DNA of 64,000 nucleotides, taken from contig JAJEGI010000051.1 in assembly GCA_022819945.1 (NCBI GenBank), forward strand, positions 113,257 through 177,256, in the 5' to 3' direction. A program made the position numbers and the translations under genes. Positions 17,161 to 25,563 of this stretch are shown here, piece after piece (position 1 is the stretch's first letter; each line of letters opens with the position of its first letter). The notes under the pieces are model-generated. The model had not been told where the DNA came from and did no database searches. It worked only from the letters and a program-made list of their open reading frames with translations. Source of the stretch: Candidatus Poribacteria bacterium. GTDB taxonomy: Bacteria; Poribacteria; WGA-4E; WGA-3G.

Positions 17161-20091
17161 TTACCGATAGTGATGTTGAAAGCGGAGGACACCGTTCTGT
17201 TTTGTGCCGATGTAAAACATCTCGCTATTAACAGCAAAGGAGGTCGCTGTGTGCGGCAGTTCTGGCGCAATCTGTTCCCATGTGTTTGTCTGGTTATCCA
17301 CCCGATAGACACCACCATCACACACACCGTAAGCTGCTATGCCATCGACTGTAATTCGGTCCATGACCGGTCTATTTCCGTTAACATCGGTGAGCACATG
17401 CCAGGTCCCGCCATCGCGTGAACGCATGACTCCCATATCCGTCGAGACGTAGATGGTGCCACCTCCGAATAAGACATCCTTGAAGTATCCAAACGGAAAG
17501 GCGAGGTTTGCGGTGATGTCGTTCCAAGTATCTCCATTGTCAAGAGACTGGAAGAGGTCGCCGTCTCGTTTGCCAGCATAGACTGTGTTCCCAGAAACGG
17601 CAAGCATCAACTCCTTGGCGTAGGTATTAGCGAAGGAGAAATACCCAGAATCTTCCAAACCTGTGTAGTGCCATTTCGTTTCGCCGCGCCGCCATCTGAA
17701 AAGTTTACGTTTGTATTCCATGAAAACGGTATCGTCAGTGATTGCAAACGTTCCATTCGTTCTCCATTCTCCAAAGACGTTGTATTGGTCAGTGCCCCAC
17801 TGCTCCCGTGCTATAACAACATTGCCGCCGTTTTCCCACGCTTTTCTACGATTTTTCTGCCATCCTATGGGCGAAGTGTCTGCTTCAAAATCTGGGACAC
17901 TTTCAACCGGTAGAAATACATTACCGGCATCAGAGAGACGAAAGAGGTTAACATTATTACGTTCAGTGTTGCTGGCATAGAGGACATCGTTGGCTGCTGC
18001 AACCTTCGCTTTCGGTCCCGCCAGAGGAACATTTCCTTTAGTACCCAAGCCAACGAATCCCCATGACTCGCCGCCATCTGTAGATTTGAGCATTTCTGCA
18101 GGTGTTCGCGCGTAGACGGCATTTTTGACCACAAACAGACTGGGAACCTGGGAATCCACCAGCCCAGTTGTAAAGCGGTGCCACGTAATACCGCCATCCG
18201 TTGACCGATCAATTCCAGTGGCACTAGATTTGTATAGATTATTTTCGTCCAACGCCACAATAGGAAAAACCCCAAGTGTATGGGCATACGGGTCCTCTCC
18301 AGGATCTGTCCACGTTTCACCGCCATCATAAGACAACAGCATACCGCCGGGGCCTACTGCCATAAGTGTTGTTCCAATTGGAACAACTTGGACAGTAGTT
18401 ATTACTTTAGTTGGAAATTCATGGATATCAGGCGTAATATCCATCCATGAATCGCCATAGTCAACCGAATATAAAATTGCAGGGGTGGTGTTCTGATTTT
18501 GGACATTCTGCGGATCAGTGATTATCCCAATGTAGAGTCTGTTGGAAGCGACTGCCAACGAATTGATGCCGCGTCGGGTCGGTACTGCTAATTTTTCCCA
18601 AGCATTCGTGAATCGAAAAAGTCCTCGACTCGTGCCGACAAACAGAATGTTATCAATAGCAATAGCATCCCATATACGGAAACTGGAGCTGCCGATATCT
18701 GGCGCGCTATTAGCCTGTAATGTCTCCCCTATAGGCTCCCACCGCTCACCGGCGTGCTCAGAACGAAATACTTCTGTTCTGAGCACGAGGTACATTGTGA
18801 TATCTGCCCGCTCTGTGCTGCTTTCTTGATGTCCATCTGTGATAACCAACGCGATCACACGTCCTTTGGGTCGCGCGCTGAGAACATCCAATGTCTTACC
18901 GCCATCGGTTGAAACTAAGAGTTCATCGGATGTCAGGAAATAGAGGGTTTCACCGTGTTCCGCCATAACTGGATCAAACTCTCGATTCGGACCAATGGAA
19001 CTGACGAATGTCCATGTGTCCGTCTCTTCTGTGCGTCGATAGAGTCCTGTTTTTGCAATAGCGTAGAGAGATTTGTCAGATGTGAGAAAGAGTCCCGGCT
19101 CAGAAACGTTTCCGGGGCCCTGTGTCTGAATCCATTGTGGTTTTGCTGTTGAGATGTCGTTTCCGTCTGTTTGTACGGTTGCCATCAAAGGTGATTCCGT
19201 TTGGAATGCAGATCTACTGTCTTTAGTCGAGGTATCGGCTCTCCCGACTCGGGTCAACAAGTCGGATTTACGATTCAACTCTCGGACAATGGTTGTGTCA
19301 ATCAATTCCACTGTCATCTTCGATGTGGCATCCAAGTTGTAGGGACGCTGAAAACGCGATAACATGCCTGTGCCGTGTCCTATCATCAGAATGATTAATA
19401 GGGTCGCCGCGAGGGAGAATCCCCACGGCATCCAAGGTTTGCTGACCAAAGGGGCAGCAGGTTTGATCTGTGCGACTTCGCGCATGATATTCTCGGTGAG
19501 TGTTGGGGGCACTTGGAAAATACTGGAGGCTTCGTGAAGCAGATGTTCTTGGTTCTCCAATCGCTTCCGGGCACGGTGAAGCCGACTTTTAATCGTGTTC
19601 GGTGAAACACCTAAGAATTCACTAATCTTTTCGCAAGACATCTCTGCCAGATAATGGAGGGTTATGACAGTGCGTTCACTCTCTGGCAGCTTCTGGAGGA
19701 GACGTTTAACGATTTTGCGTTGGGATTCAAGCGAGGTTTCTTTATCGCGTTCTGTCTGATATTGTGCATAGCAGAGCTCCTCTAACTCCGATATTGGCAT
19801 CGCGTCCAATGATGTCGTCAGAAGTTTTTTCTTTCGGAACCATGCAATACAGTGCCGCGCCGTGATCACATAGAGCCATCCCCTAAAATGATCCGAGGGC
19901 TTCAGAGTCGATAACTTTTTGTAAACTTTCAGGAAGACATCCTGCGTGATCTCTTCAGCGATGTGAAAATCGCCTATCTTCCGCCAAACGAGGGTGTGTA
20001 CCCATTTTTGGTATTTGTTCACAAGTATCGTAAACGCGCTTTGGTCGCCATCTAAGGTGCGTCGAATTAACGCGGAGTCACTGGTATTCAT
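17161..20091 (-). CDS. ECF sigma factor fused to membrane-anchored BNR beta-propeller (copy 4)
   Basis: 976 aa; the ATG follows GGAGA. Sigma region 2 (IAEEITQDVFLKVYK), sigma region 4 (EKISEFLGVSPNTIKSRL), a transmembrane helix near 222-242 with a slightly different sequence from copies 1-3, then a BNR propeller (STDGGKTL, SVDYGDSW, SYDGGETW, STDGGITW, STDGGESW, SLDNGDTW). It is separated from copies 1-3 by the EBP gene and the STT3 operon. It alone has both an ECF-type promoter and, just upstream, a sigma-54 promoter. That makes it the likely meeting point of the two regulatory layers (inference). Confidence 0.9.
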   Translation of the reverse strand: MNTSDSALIRRTLDGDQSAFTILVNKYQKWVHTLVWRKIGDFHIAEEITQDVFLKVYKKLSTLKPSDHFRGWLYVITARHCIAWFRKKKLLTTSLDAMPISELEELCYAQYQTERDKETSLESQRKIVKRLLQKLPESERTVITLHYLAEMSCEKISEFLGVSPNTIKSRLHRARKRLENQEHLLHEASSIFQVPPTLTENIMREVAQIKPAAPLVSKPWMPWGFSLAATLLIILMIGHGTGMLSRFQRPYNLDATSKMTVELIDTTIVRELNRKSDLLTRVGRADTSTKDSRSAFQTESPLMATVQTDGNDISTAKPQWIQTQGPGNVSEPGLFLTSDKSLYAIAKTGLYRRTEETDTWTFVSSIGPNREFDPVMAEHGETLYFLTSDELLVSTDGGKTLDVLSARPKGRVIALVITDGHQESSTERADITMYLVLRTEVFRSEHAGERWEPIGETLQANSAPDIGSSSFRIWDAIAIDNILFVGTSRGLFRFTNAWEKLAVPTRRGINSLAVASNRLYIGIITDPQNVQNQNTTPAILYSVDYGDSWMDITPDIHEFPTKVITTVQVVPIGTTLMAVGPGGMLLSYDGGETWTDPGEDPYAHTLGVFPIVALDENNLYKSSATGIDRSTDGGITWHRFTTGLVDSQVPSLFVVKNAVYARTPAEMLKSTDGGESWGFVGLGTKGNVPLAGPKAKVAAANDVLYASNTERNNVNLFRLSDAGNVFLPVESVPDFEADTSPIGWQKNRRKAWENGGNVVIAREQWGTDQYNVFGEWRTNGTFAITDDTVFMEYKRKLFRWRRGETKWHYTGLEDSGYFSFANTYAKELMLAVSGNTVYAGKRDGDLFQSLDNGDTWNDITANLAFPFGYFKDVLFGGGTIYVSTDMGVMRSRDGGTWHVLTDVNGNRPVMDRITVDGIAAYGVCDGGVYRVDNQTNTWEQIAPELPHTATSFAVNSEMFYIGTKQNGVLRFQHHYR

Positions 20092-20129
20092 ATATTTTCT
20101 CCCGACAAAATAGCATTCTCCCTGTTAAA

Positions 20130-20156
20130 AACGCGTGTATGAGACGAAAAGGTTGC
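20130..20156 (-). promoter_or_regulatory. ECF-type promoter of ECF-propeller copy 4
   Basis: Minus strand: GCAAC, 18 bp, CGTT. Its box and spacer class, and the CCTTTTCGT following the -35 box, match the EBP promoter (11367-11393) more closely than those of copies 1-3. Confidence 0.68.
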
Positions 20157-20196
20157 ATAAAATGTTGAAAAAATGATTAATGTACATCATATTATG

Positions 20197-20213
20197 GCAA
20201 ATTTCGTGCCAAT
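20197..20213 (-). promoter_or_regulatory. Sigma-54 promoter upstream of ECF-propeller copy 4
   Basis: Minus strand TTGGCACG-AAAT-TTGC with correct 10-bp GG-GC spacing. It lies about 60 bp upstream of the ECF-type promoter and points to the start codon at 20091. An AATCTTG...GG...TTTTGCAC block at 20246-20272 resembles the upstream element of promoter a. Confidence 0.75.
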
Positions 20214-20401
20214 TTTTCTAAAATAAGCGCAATATCTAACCAAAATCTTGGAATTCCGGTCATATTTTGCACTATCAACGGTTTAAAACGTAGGCGTACA
20301 CTGAGCTGGTAAAAAACGTTTCTGCATCTCATTTTTTTCTAAAAAACTGCTGCATCAAAGGAGTGAAAATTAATTTGCAATCCTTCTTCTACCGCCAAAA
20401 C

Positions 20402-20452
20402 GCAAAATTTGTATCATAAAACGCAAAATTTGAGTGCCTACTGCAAAAATTG
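20402..20452 (-). promoter_or_regulatory. Three phased GCAAAATTTG-type repeats (candidate enhancer)
   Basis: GCAAAATTTG at 20402 and 20423 and GCAAAAATTG at 20443, spaced 21 and 20 bp (two helical turns). The block is about 190 bp upstream of the sigma-54 promoter at 20197, a typical enhancer distance. The units resemble GCAAATTTTGC upstream of promoters a and b. The rest of 20092-20667 shows no gene. Confidence 0.5.
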
Positions 20453-20566
20453 TGTTACTGAATATTGGTGTTTTTGGGGAGTGTACGATCTAATCGAAAG
20501 TTTGGATAATTTTGATGATATTAGAGAAATAAACGGTTTTGAGGAGATTTTACGGAGATAGAGGTA

Positions 20567-20592
20567 AAAGGCGCATAATAGATGCGCCTTTT
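20567..20592 (-). terminator. Terminator hairpin after the cytochrome-like lipoprotein gene
   Basis: AAAAGGCGCAT and ATGCGCCTTTT pair perfectly around a 4-nt loop. Located about 75 nt downstream of the stop at 20668; the A/T flanks allow function in either direction. Confidence 0.65.
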
Positions 20593-20667
20593 AGAAAAAC
20601 AGCATAGATGTTGACAATCTTTTCGTCTTGACAGAAGCGGACAGAAATGGTATGGTATCGCTAATGT

Positions 20668-21180
20668 TTAGTTATTTTCGGCACCTTCATCGATCCAATC
20701 AATGAAGAGTTGGATTTGGTCGCCGTCCAACGGGGGTCTGCCAAGAGGCATACCGCCGCCATCAATACGCTTGACCACAAGGCTACCCTTGCCATCGCCC
20801 GCGACGAATGCAACACCGCCATTTCCGCCTTTTTTGAAGGTGTCGTATTTGCTGAGATCAAGCCCTGCGGCACCGGGTGCGGCATGGCACCCCGCAATAG
20901 CACATTCTGCAGCAAGGATGGGTTGAATATCGTCTTTAAAAGAGACCTTCAGTTCTTCAACGACGACAGGTTCCTCAACGACCACTGGCTCGTCGGTCGG
21001 AGTAGTGGGCTGCGTTTCAGGCGTTTCAGGCATCATACCGGTGGGGTCCTCAGTGATGTCGCCTTCGTCACCGCAACTCGCGATGAAGATTGCAGCAAGA
21101 AATATACTCATTGCCAAAATAGGAATAGAGATAATGTGTCTACGGCGGTCACGCGGACACATAGAAGATGAATCAATCAC
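20668..21180 (-). CDS. Lipoprotein with c-type-cytochrome-like domain
   Basis: 170 aa from a GTG at 21180 (AAGGAG 9 nt upstream). The N-terminus has a hydrophobic segment and a lipobox-like IASC at about residues 33-36. A Pro/Thr/Glu-rich linker follows. The C-terminal ~90 residues start FKDDIQPIL and contain CAIAGCH, a C-x4-CH heme motif, then GSLVVKRI, GGGMPLG with a possible axial Met, and IQLFIDWIDEGA. This order matches the small cytochrome-like domains common in planctomycete and related proteins. The unusual C-x4-CH motif leaves open whether heme is bound. It is probably an outer-membrane or periplasmic lipoprotein. Confidence 0.75.
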   Translation of the reverse strand: MIDSSSMCPRDRRRHIISIPILAMSIFLAAIFIASCGDEGDITEDPTGMMPETPETQPTTPTDEPVVVEEPVVVEELKVSFKDDIQPILAAECAIAGCHAAPGAAGLDLSKYDTFKKGGNGGVAFVAGDGKGSLVVKRIDGGGMPLGRPPLDGDQIQLFIDWIDEGAENN

Positions 21181-21272
21181 AGTAGAATTCTCCTTTTCTG
21201 AGAAATGTGTTTTTTAGGAGGAATTTCGCTTATTTTGTATATAGAATACCACTATATAGAGGAGATGTCAAG

Positions 21273-22217
21273 TTGAAAATTTTGATTAACACCGATATTA
21301 CATCGGAACAGCAACAGCAGATCGAATCGGTTTCTAACGAACTTTCACTTGTGAGACCACAAAATTCAGAAGAGGCACTGCGTGAAATTGTGGACACCAA
21401 TATTGTGTTCGGTGGGTTTAACCGATCACTTTTTGAAAATGCGAAGCAGTTGAAGTGGGTCCAAGTCCTTTCAGCCGGTGTTGATGGTTTGCTATTTCCT
21501 GAATTTGTCAAGAGCGATGTTATTCTGACGAGCGCGAAAGGCTTCGTTGGACCGCATCTCGCAGACCAGACATGGGCTTTACTCCTCGGACTGCTACGGG
21601 GTATCGGACGTTCCGTACGCGAGCGGACGTGGGATAATCGGATGTCGATCCGTCACGCGACGTGGGAATTGAGCGAACGCACAATCGGCATTGTCGGACT
21701 TGGTGGCACGGGGATTGATGTTGCGCGCCGGGCACAAGGGTTTGATATGCGTGTCATCGCTGTGGATCCCGAAGCGGTTGAAGCACCGTCATTTGTGCAT
21801 GAAGTCTGGCAGATGGATCGGTTCCATGAACTCCTTTCAGAATCGGATGTTGTTGCGATCTGCGCACCACTGACACCGGAAACACACGGTATGTTTGACG
21901 ATGCAGCATTTGAACAGATGCAATCGCACGCCTTACTGATCAATGTCACACGTGGTAAGATTGTAGAAGGACCGGCACTGCTCCGAGCACTTACGTCGGG
22001 CAGGATTGGCGGTGCTGGATTGGATGTTACGCCTGAAGAGCCGTTGCCTGCGGACAGTCCGTTATGGGATCTGCCGAATGTAATTATTACGCCACATGTC
22101 GCAGGGGGGTCACCCATTCGCTTGGATCGGACGGTTGGGCTTTTCTGTGATAACTTAGAACGCCTTCTCGTTGGTAAACCCCTTCTGAGCATCATCGATA
22201 AAGAGAAGGGATATTAG
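21273..22217 (+). CDS. D-2-hydroxyacid dehydrogenase (NAD-binding)
   Basis: 314 aa from a TTG at 21273 with GAGGAG 8 nt upstream; the longer frame to 21207 adds an unlikely N-terminus. Catalyses NAD(P)H-linked reduction of a 2-keto acid, or the reverse. Rossmann motif GIVGLGGTG; catalytic Arg in NVTRGKIV, Glu in DVTPEEPLP and His in TPHVAGGS are all present. It is transcribed divergently from the cytochrome-like lipoprotein gene. The substrate cannot be told. Confidence 0.88.
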   Translation: MKILINTDITSEQQQQIESVSNELSLVRPQNSEEALREIVDTNIVFGGFNRSLFENAKQLKWVQVLSAGVDGLLFPEFVKSDVILTSAKGFVGPHLADQTWALLLGLLRGIGRSVRERTWDNRMSIRHATWELSERTIGIVGLGGTGIDVARRAQGFDMRVIAVDPEAVEAPSFVHEVWQMDRFHELLSESDVVAICAPLTPETHGMFDDAAFEQMQSHALLINVTRGKIVEGPALLRALTSGRIGGAGLDVTPEEPLPADSPLWDLPNVIITPHVAGGSPIRLDRTVGLFCDNLERLLVGKPLLSIIDKEKGY

Positions 22218-22258
22218 GCGTGAATTTGGGCTGTGTGCGTAGGTGTAAGTGGTTCAGG

Positions 22259-23301
22259 TTAGTTCTCTGAACCCTTGATTCCGCCCCACGTCACAGCCAT
22301 TTTATTTTCGGGTTGCACTGGCAAGGAATCACCAACCCAGCGGGGCAAAATAGGGAGACTATCTCGCAAAAGGACTAAACGCCGAACTTTCTGAGCTGCA
22401 AAGGAATAGATGTAGAGCCCATAATTACCAAAACCTATATCAACAGAGAATACCAGATATTTGCCATTCGGGGACCAATCCACTTGAAAGAACTGCCGCA
22501 AGCCGCGATTGGCAACTTCTTCGAGGAGGTCTATCCCATCAGCATTCACAACAAATATGCCTTCATGAACGTGCTCGACTACTTTTCGGTGGTTCCTCCC
22601 TTCAACATCAGCAACAAATACGCCTTCATGCAGCGGTGTGTAGGCAATCTTTTTACCGTCCGGTGAGAATGCATAGAACGGGTAACGGCTTAAGAAACCC
22701 GCACGTTCAGGGAATGGCAAATGTTTCTTGGGTTTCTCCTGCCCATTGACTTTCGACTCCCAGATCTCCTGAAGCCTGTCCGTTGAAACGAGATTGTAGA
22801 ACACGGATTGCGCATCTGGTGCCCAGACAAAACCTATGGGTCTTTCGCCAATTGGGTGCGGTAGCTTCCGTTTCCGTCGTCCATCTGGCGATATTAAAAA
22901 AATTTCGGTGTCCAGGTCACGTCCGCCTCTTATCCTTTGTGGACTGCCAGCATAAACAATCCAACGTCCATCCGGGGACCAAGAAATATCCACGTAAGAA
23001 TGGACTTGCAACATGATGGAACGAATTTTCTTACCAGTGGAAGGTCTCGGATATGGAGAAGATTGCGGCGATCAGGGTCGCTGTCTACGGCTGCCAAAAA
23101 ACGGCCATCCGGCGAAGGGGTAGAAATACCTTCTTCCGTAATGCGCGTAAGTGTAGGTACAGTATCATTCGGATGTATCATATAGGTAGTCCCACGATAG
23201 GCAAAGACAATCACACCTTCTGCCCAACAGATCAGATCCGGGCAAATACCCAATAGAAGAATTATTACCGAAAATAGAAAAATCAAGCGATGTGTGTTCA
23301 T
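22259..23301 (-). pseudogene. PD40/TolB-like propeller protein, broken by a frameshift
   Basis: Two overlapping frames form one protein of about 347 aa. The first (23301 to about 23030) has a signal peptide (LIFLFSVIILLLGI) and a first blade (SPDGRFLAAVDSD). The second (about 23030 to 22259) continues with KKIRSIM, then blades SPDGRWIVYAG, APDAQSVFYN, SPDGKKIAYTP, SPNGKYLVFSVD. The shift lies near 23030, where CTGGTAAGAAAATT appears to lack one base. Either a true inactivating mutation or a sequencing error. Intact relatives are secreted WD40-like propellers of unknown ligand. It is followed by 251 bp without a gene (23302-23552). Confidence 0.75.
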
Positions 23302-23552
23302 TCGGAAGCCCTCATTTCAAAAATAGCTGCACTAACAGCCAAGGTTAAGGTGTGTTGATTAATTACCAAACATCACTCTGTACACTATTGTATTTGGGAT
23401 TCTTGCGCTAATCGGGGTGTCTCGTTTTAGAACGACTGCCCAGTTTAGCGTGAGCAGCGAAAGGGCATCAGTTTATAGGTGAAGCGGCATTAAAAACCGT
23501 GCCTCCGAAAAATAGCGAGGTTCGGAAACCACGCGCGAACCGATTGTAACTT

Positions 23553-24563
23553 TCAATCTAATTCGGCAATGCTGACGAGTTGTTTTCCTATATTACCGCC
23601 TTTTAGCATACTAATGAATGCCGCAGGGGCACTTTCGATCCCACCGTCTTCGATCGTTTCTCGATATTTCAACCTACCCTGCTGTAACCATTCTGCCATT
23701 TCAACGAGTGCCTTTGCATGTCGGTTAGCGTATTCAGAGACGAGGAAACCTTCGATTCTGGCGCGTTTGGTAATCATGTGCCAGAGGAAACGCGGACCCA
23801 TCTCCGGTTTCTCCAGATTATACTGAGAAATTTGCCCACAGATAACGACACGCCCCTTGATTCTTAGATTCGGGAAAACAGCATCCGTTATCTGGCCACC
23901 GACGTTGTCAAAATAGACATCAATACCATCAGGAAGAAGTTTCTGGAGTTCCGTGTGATAATCGGTAACACTTTTATAATTAAAAGCAGCATCAAATCCG
24001 AGTTCATCAACGACGTAGTCAACTTTTTCATCGGTTCCAGCAGATCCGACGACCCGACATCCTTTAATTTTTGCGATCTGTCCAACGACGGAACCGACAG
24101 CTCCAGCGGCACCAGAGACAAATACGGTTTCCAATTCTTGAAGTTGTCCAACTTCGAGTAGCCCGAAATAGGCTGTCAATCCCGGCATACCGAGAATCCC
24201 TGCCCCTGTCGAAATCGGTGCAATTGTTGGATCAATTTTCCGCAATCCGTCGCCAGGGGTGACACCATATTCCTGCCATCCGATATTCGCGTTGACGATA
24301 TCACCGATCCCAAAATTCGGATGCCTCGATTCAATAACCTGCGCAATAACACTGCCGACCATGACTTCATCGATTTCGACGTTAGCAGCGTAAGACTTCG
24401 CGGCATTAATCCGTCCCCGCATGTACGGGTCAACGGAGAGGTAGATAGTTTTTACCAATACTTGATCGTCTTCGGGTTTCGGAATGGGGACTTCAACCAA
24501 ATTGAAATCTGACGCTTTCGGGTACCCTACGGGCCGAGAGGCGAGGGTAATTTGACGATTCAT
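23553..24563 (-). CDS. NADP-dependent MDR oxidoreductase (CurA/prostaglandin-reductase type)
   Basis: 336 aa; AAGGAG precedes the ATG. A zinc-free medium-chain dehydrogenase that reduces alkenals or enones with NADPH. Typical features: DPYMRGRI near residue 48, the GMPGLTAYFGLLEVG segment, the nucleotide-binding SGAAGAVGSVVGQIAKIKGC, and FDNVGG. No structural zinc cysteines. It precedes a PhyH dioxygenase gene on the same strand by 22 nt and may be cotranscribed. Confidence 0.85.
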   Translation of the reverse strand: MNRQITLASRPVGYPKASDFNLVEVPIPKPEDDQVLVKTIYLSVDPYMRGRINAAKSYAANVEIDEVMVGSVIAQVIESRHPNFGIGDIVNANIGWQEYGVTPGDGLRKIDPTIAPISTGAGILGMPGLTAYFGLLEVGQLQELETVFVSGAAGAVGSVVGQIAKIKGCRVVGSAGTDEKVDYVVDELGFDAAFNYKSVTDYHTELQKLLPDGIDVYFDNVGGQITDAVFPNLRIKGRVVICGQISQYNLEKPEMGPRFLWHMITKRARIEGFLVSEYANRHAKALVEMAEWLQQGRLKYRETIEDGGIESAPAAFISMLKGGNIGKQLVSIAELD

Positions 24564-24585
24564 TAAGACTTCTCCTTATGACTGA

Positions 24586-25311
24586 TTAACCTCTCTGATT
24601 GAATTGGACGGGATCTTCACCATGAATGACAATGAGTTCGTGTTGCGGTGCATCCCAGTCAAAAACTTTAACAATAGGAAGAATAACACGGACAGCCAAA
24701 CCGATACGTCGTTTATCAGAGCGATTCGCCTCTGAGTGATGTAAGGTGCGCTCATTAAAGAGGACGAATTCCCCGGGTTGCATCTCCAGATTGACGACAC
24801 TGCTCGTATCAACGAACCCGAGATCGCCCATTTGGTTGAACGCCATATCGGGTGTCGCTTTCACGTGCGGTATCACTTTGCGATGGGAACCGGGGACGAT
24901 CTGGAGGCAGCTATTTTCCAAAGTCGCCGAATCAACGGCAATCCATGCGGAAATAATAATGGGGGGTTCAAGGGGCCAGTAGTTGAAATCTTGGTGCCAC
25001 GGAATCTCCTTCGCTCCAGGTTCTTTGACGAAAAAGTTTGTCCGCCAGAGTAGGAGATCTGGTCCGTAAAGAGACGCCATCCGTTTGACGATAGCAGGGT
25101 GCGTGGCAAGATCGTGAATCAAGGTGGAATCAAGGTGGCGGTTGTGCACCCTATTTTTATGGTCAGGGGCATCGGTCTCAAGTACTTTTTCGATTTCCGG
25201 TTGCACGTTGAGCATATCTTCGGGACTACAGAGTGTGTAAGGACCAAGGTACCCCTGTCTCCAAAACTGTTCCCTCTCTTGAGTACTCAGTGTATGGTTT
25301 CCGTTTTGCAT
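24586..25311 (-). CDS. Phytanoyl-CoA dioxygenase (PhyH) family protein
   Basis: 241 aa. A non-heme Fe(II)/2-oxoglutarate-type oxygenase. The iron-binding H-x-D is seen in PWHQDFNYWPL; the distal His and 2-oxoglutarate Arg are in LHHSEANRSDKRRIGLAVR. CLQIVPGSHR between them is typical. Substrate not known; such proteins in bacteria hydroxylate small molecules. Located upstream of the CurA-like gene. Confidence 0.85.
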   Translation of the reverse strand: MQNGNHTLSTQEREQFWRQGYLGPYTLCSPEDMLNVQPEIEKVLETDAPDHKNRVHNRHLDSTLIHDLATHPAIVKRMASLYGPDLLLWRTNFFVKEPGAKEIPWHQDFNYWPLEPPIIISAWIAVDSATLENSCLQIVPGSHRKVIPHVKATPDMAFNQMGDLGFVDTSSVVNLEMQPGEFVLFNERTLHHSEANRSDKRRIGLAVRVILPIVKVFDWDAPQHELIVIHGEDPVQFNQRG

Positions 25312-25333
25312 GGTATGAATCCCTTTATTGTAA

Positions 25334-25350
25334 CCTAAGTTGCTACCTAA
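25334..25350. repeat. Short dispersed repeat, inverted orientation
   Basis: CCTAAGTTGCTACCTAA. Its reverse complement recurs as TTAGGTAGCAACTTGGG at 28873, with a further variant at 28908. The surrounding gap 25312-25563 has no gene. Confidence 0.6.
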
Positions 25351-25532
25351 ACAACATATCCCATTTAATCCCGTTGAATCCTTATTAAGCCAACTATATA
25401 TTTACCAACGGTTAATATTATACCTTAATATGAGGGATTATATCTTATTTCCGCTTACGAGTCAAATTAAATCTGTAGTTTGCGGGCACCCACAACGGAT
25501 GCCCCTCCTATAGATTCAGAAAAAATAAAATA

Positions 25533-25553
25533 GGTGAGGTTGCAAACCTCACC
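25533..25553. repeat. Dispersed palindrome GGTGAGGTTGCAAACCTCACC
   Basis: A near-perfect inverted repeat. The core (GAGGTT-GC/AC-AAACCTC) recurs near 132, and at 52644-52662 inside a coding sequence. It could act as a weak terminator for the gene ending at 25564. Confidence 0.7.
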
Positions 25554-25563
25554 CACGCAGGAG

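Noticed and set aside
20420..20440. Minus-strand GGCACTC...TTTTGC resembling a sigma-54 promoter
   Set aside because: Spacing of 12 bp between GG and GC is not compatible with sigma-54.
20629..20657. Plus-strand TTGACA-17-TATGGT promoter-like string
   Set aside because: It would transcribe antisense into the cytochrome-like lipoprotein gene and no plus-strand gene follows closely; likely chance.
21653..22195. Long minus-strand frame (180 codons) opposite the D-2-hydroxyacid dehydrogenase
   Set aside because: Antisense shadow; the plus-strand protein has all catalytic motifs.
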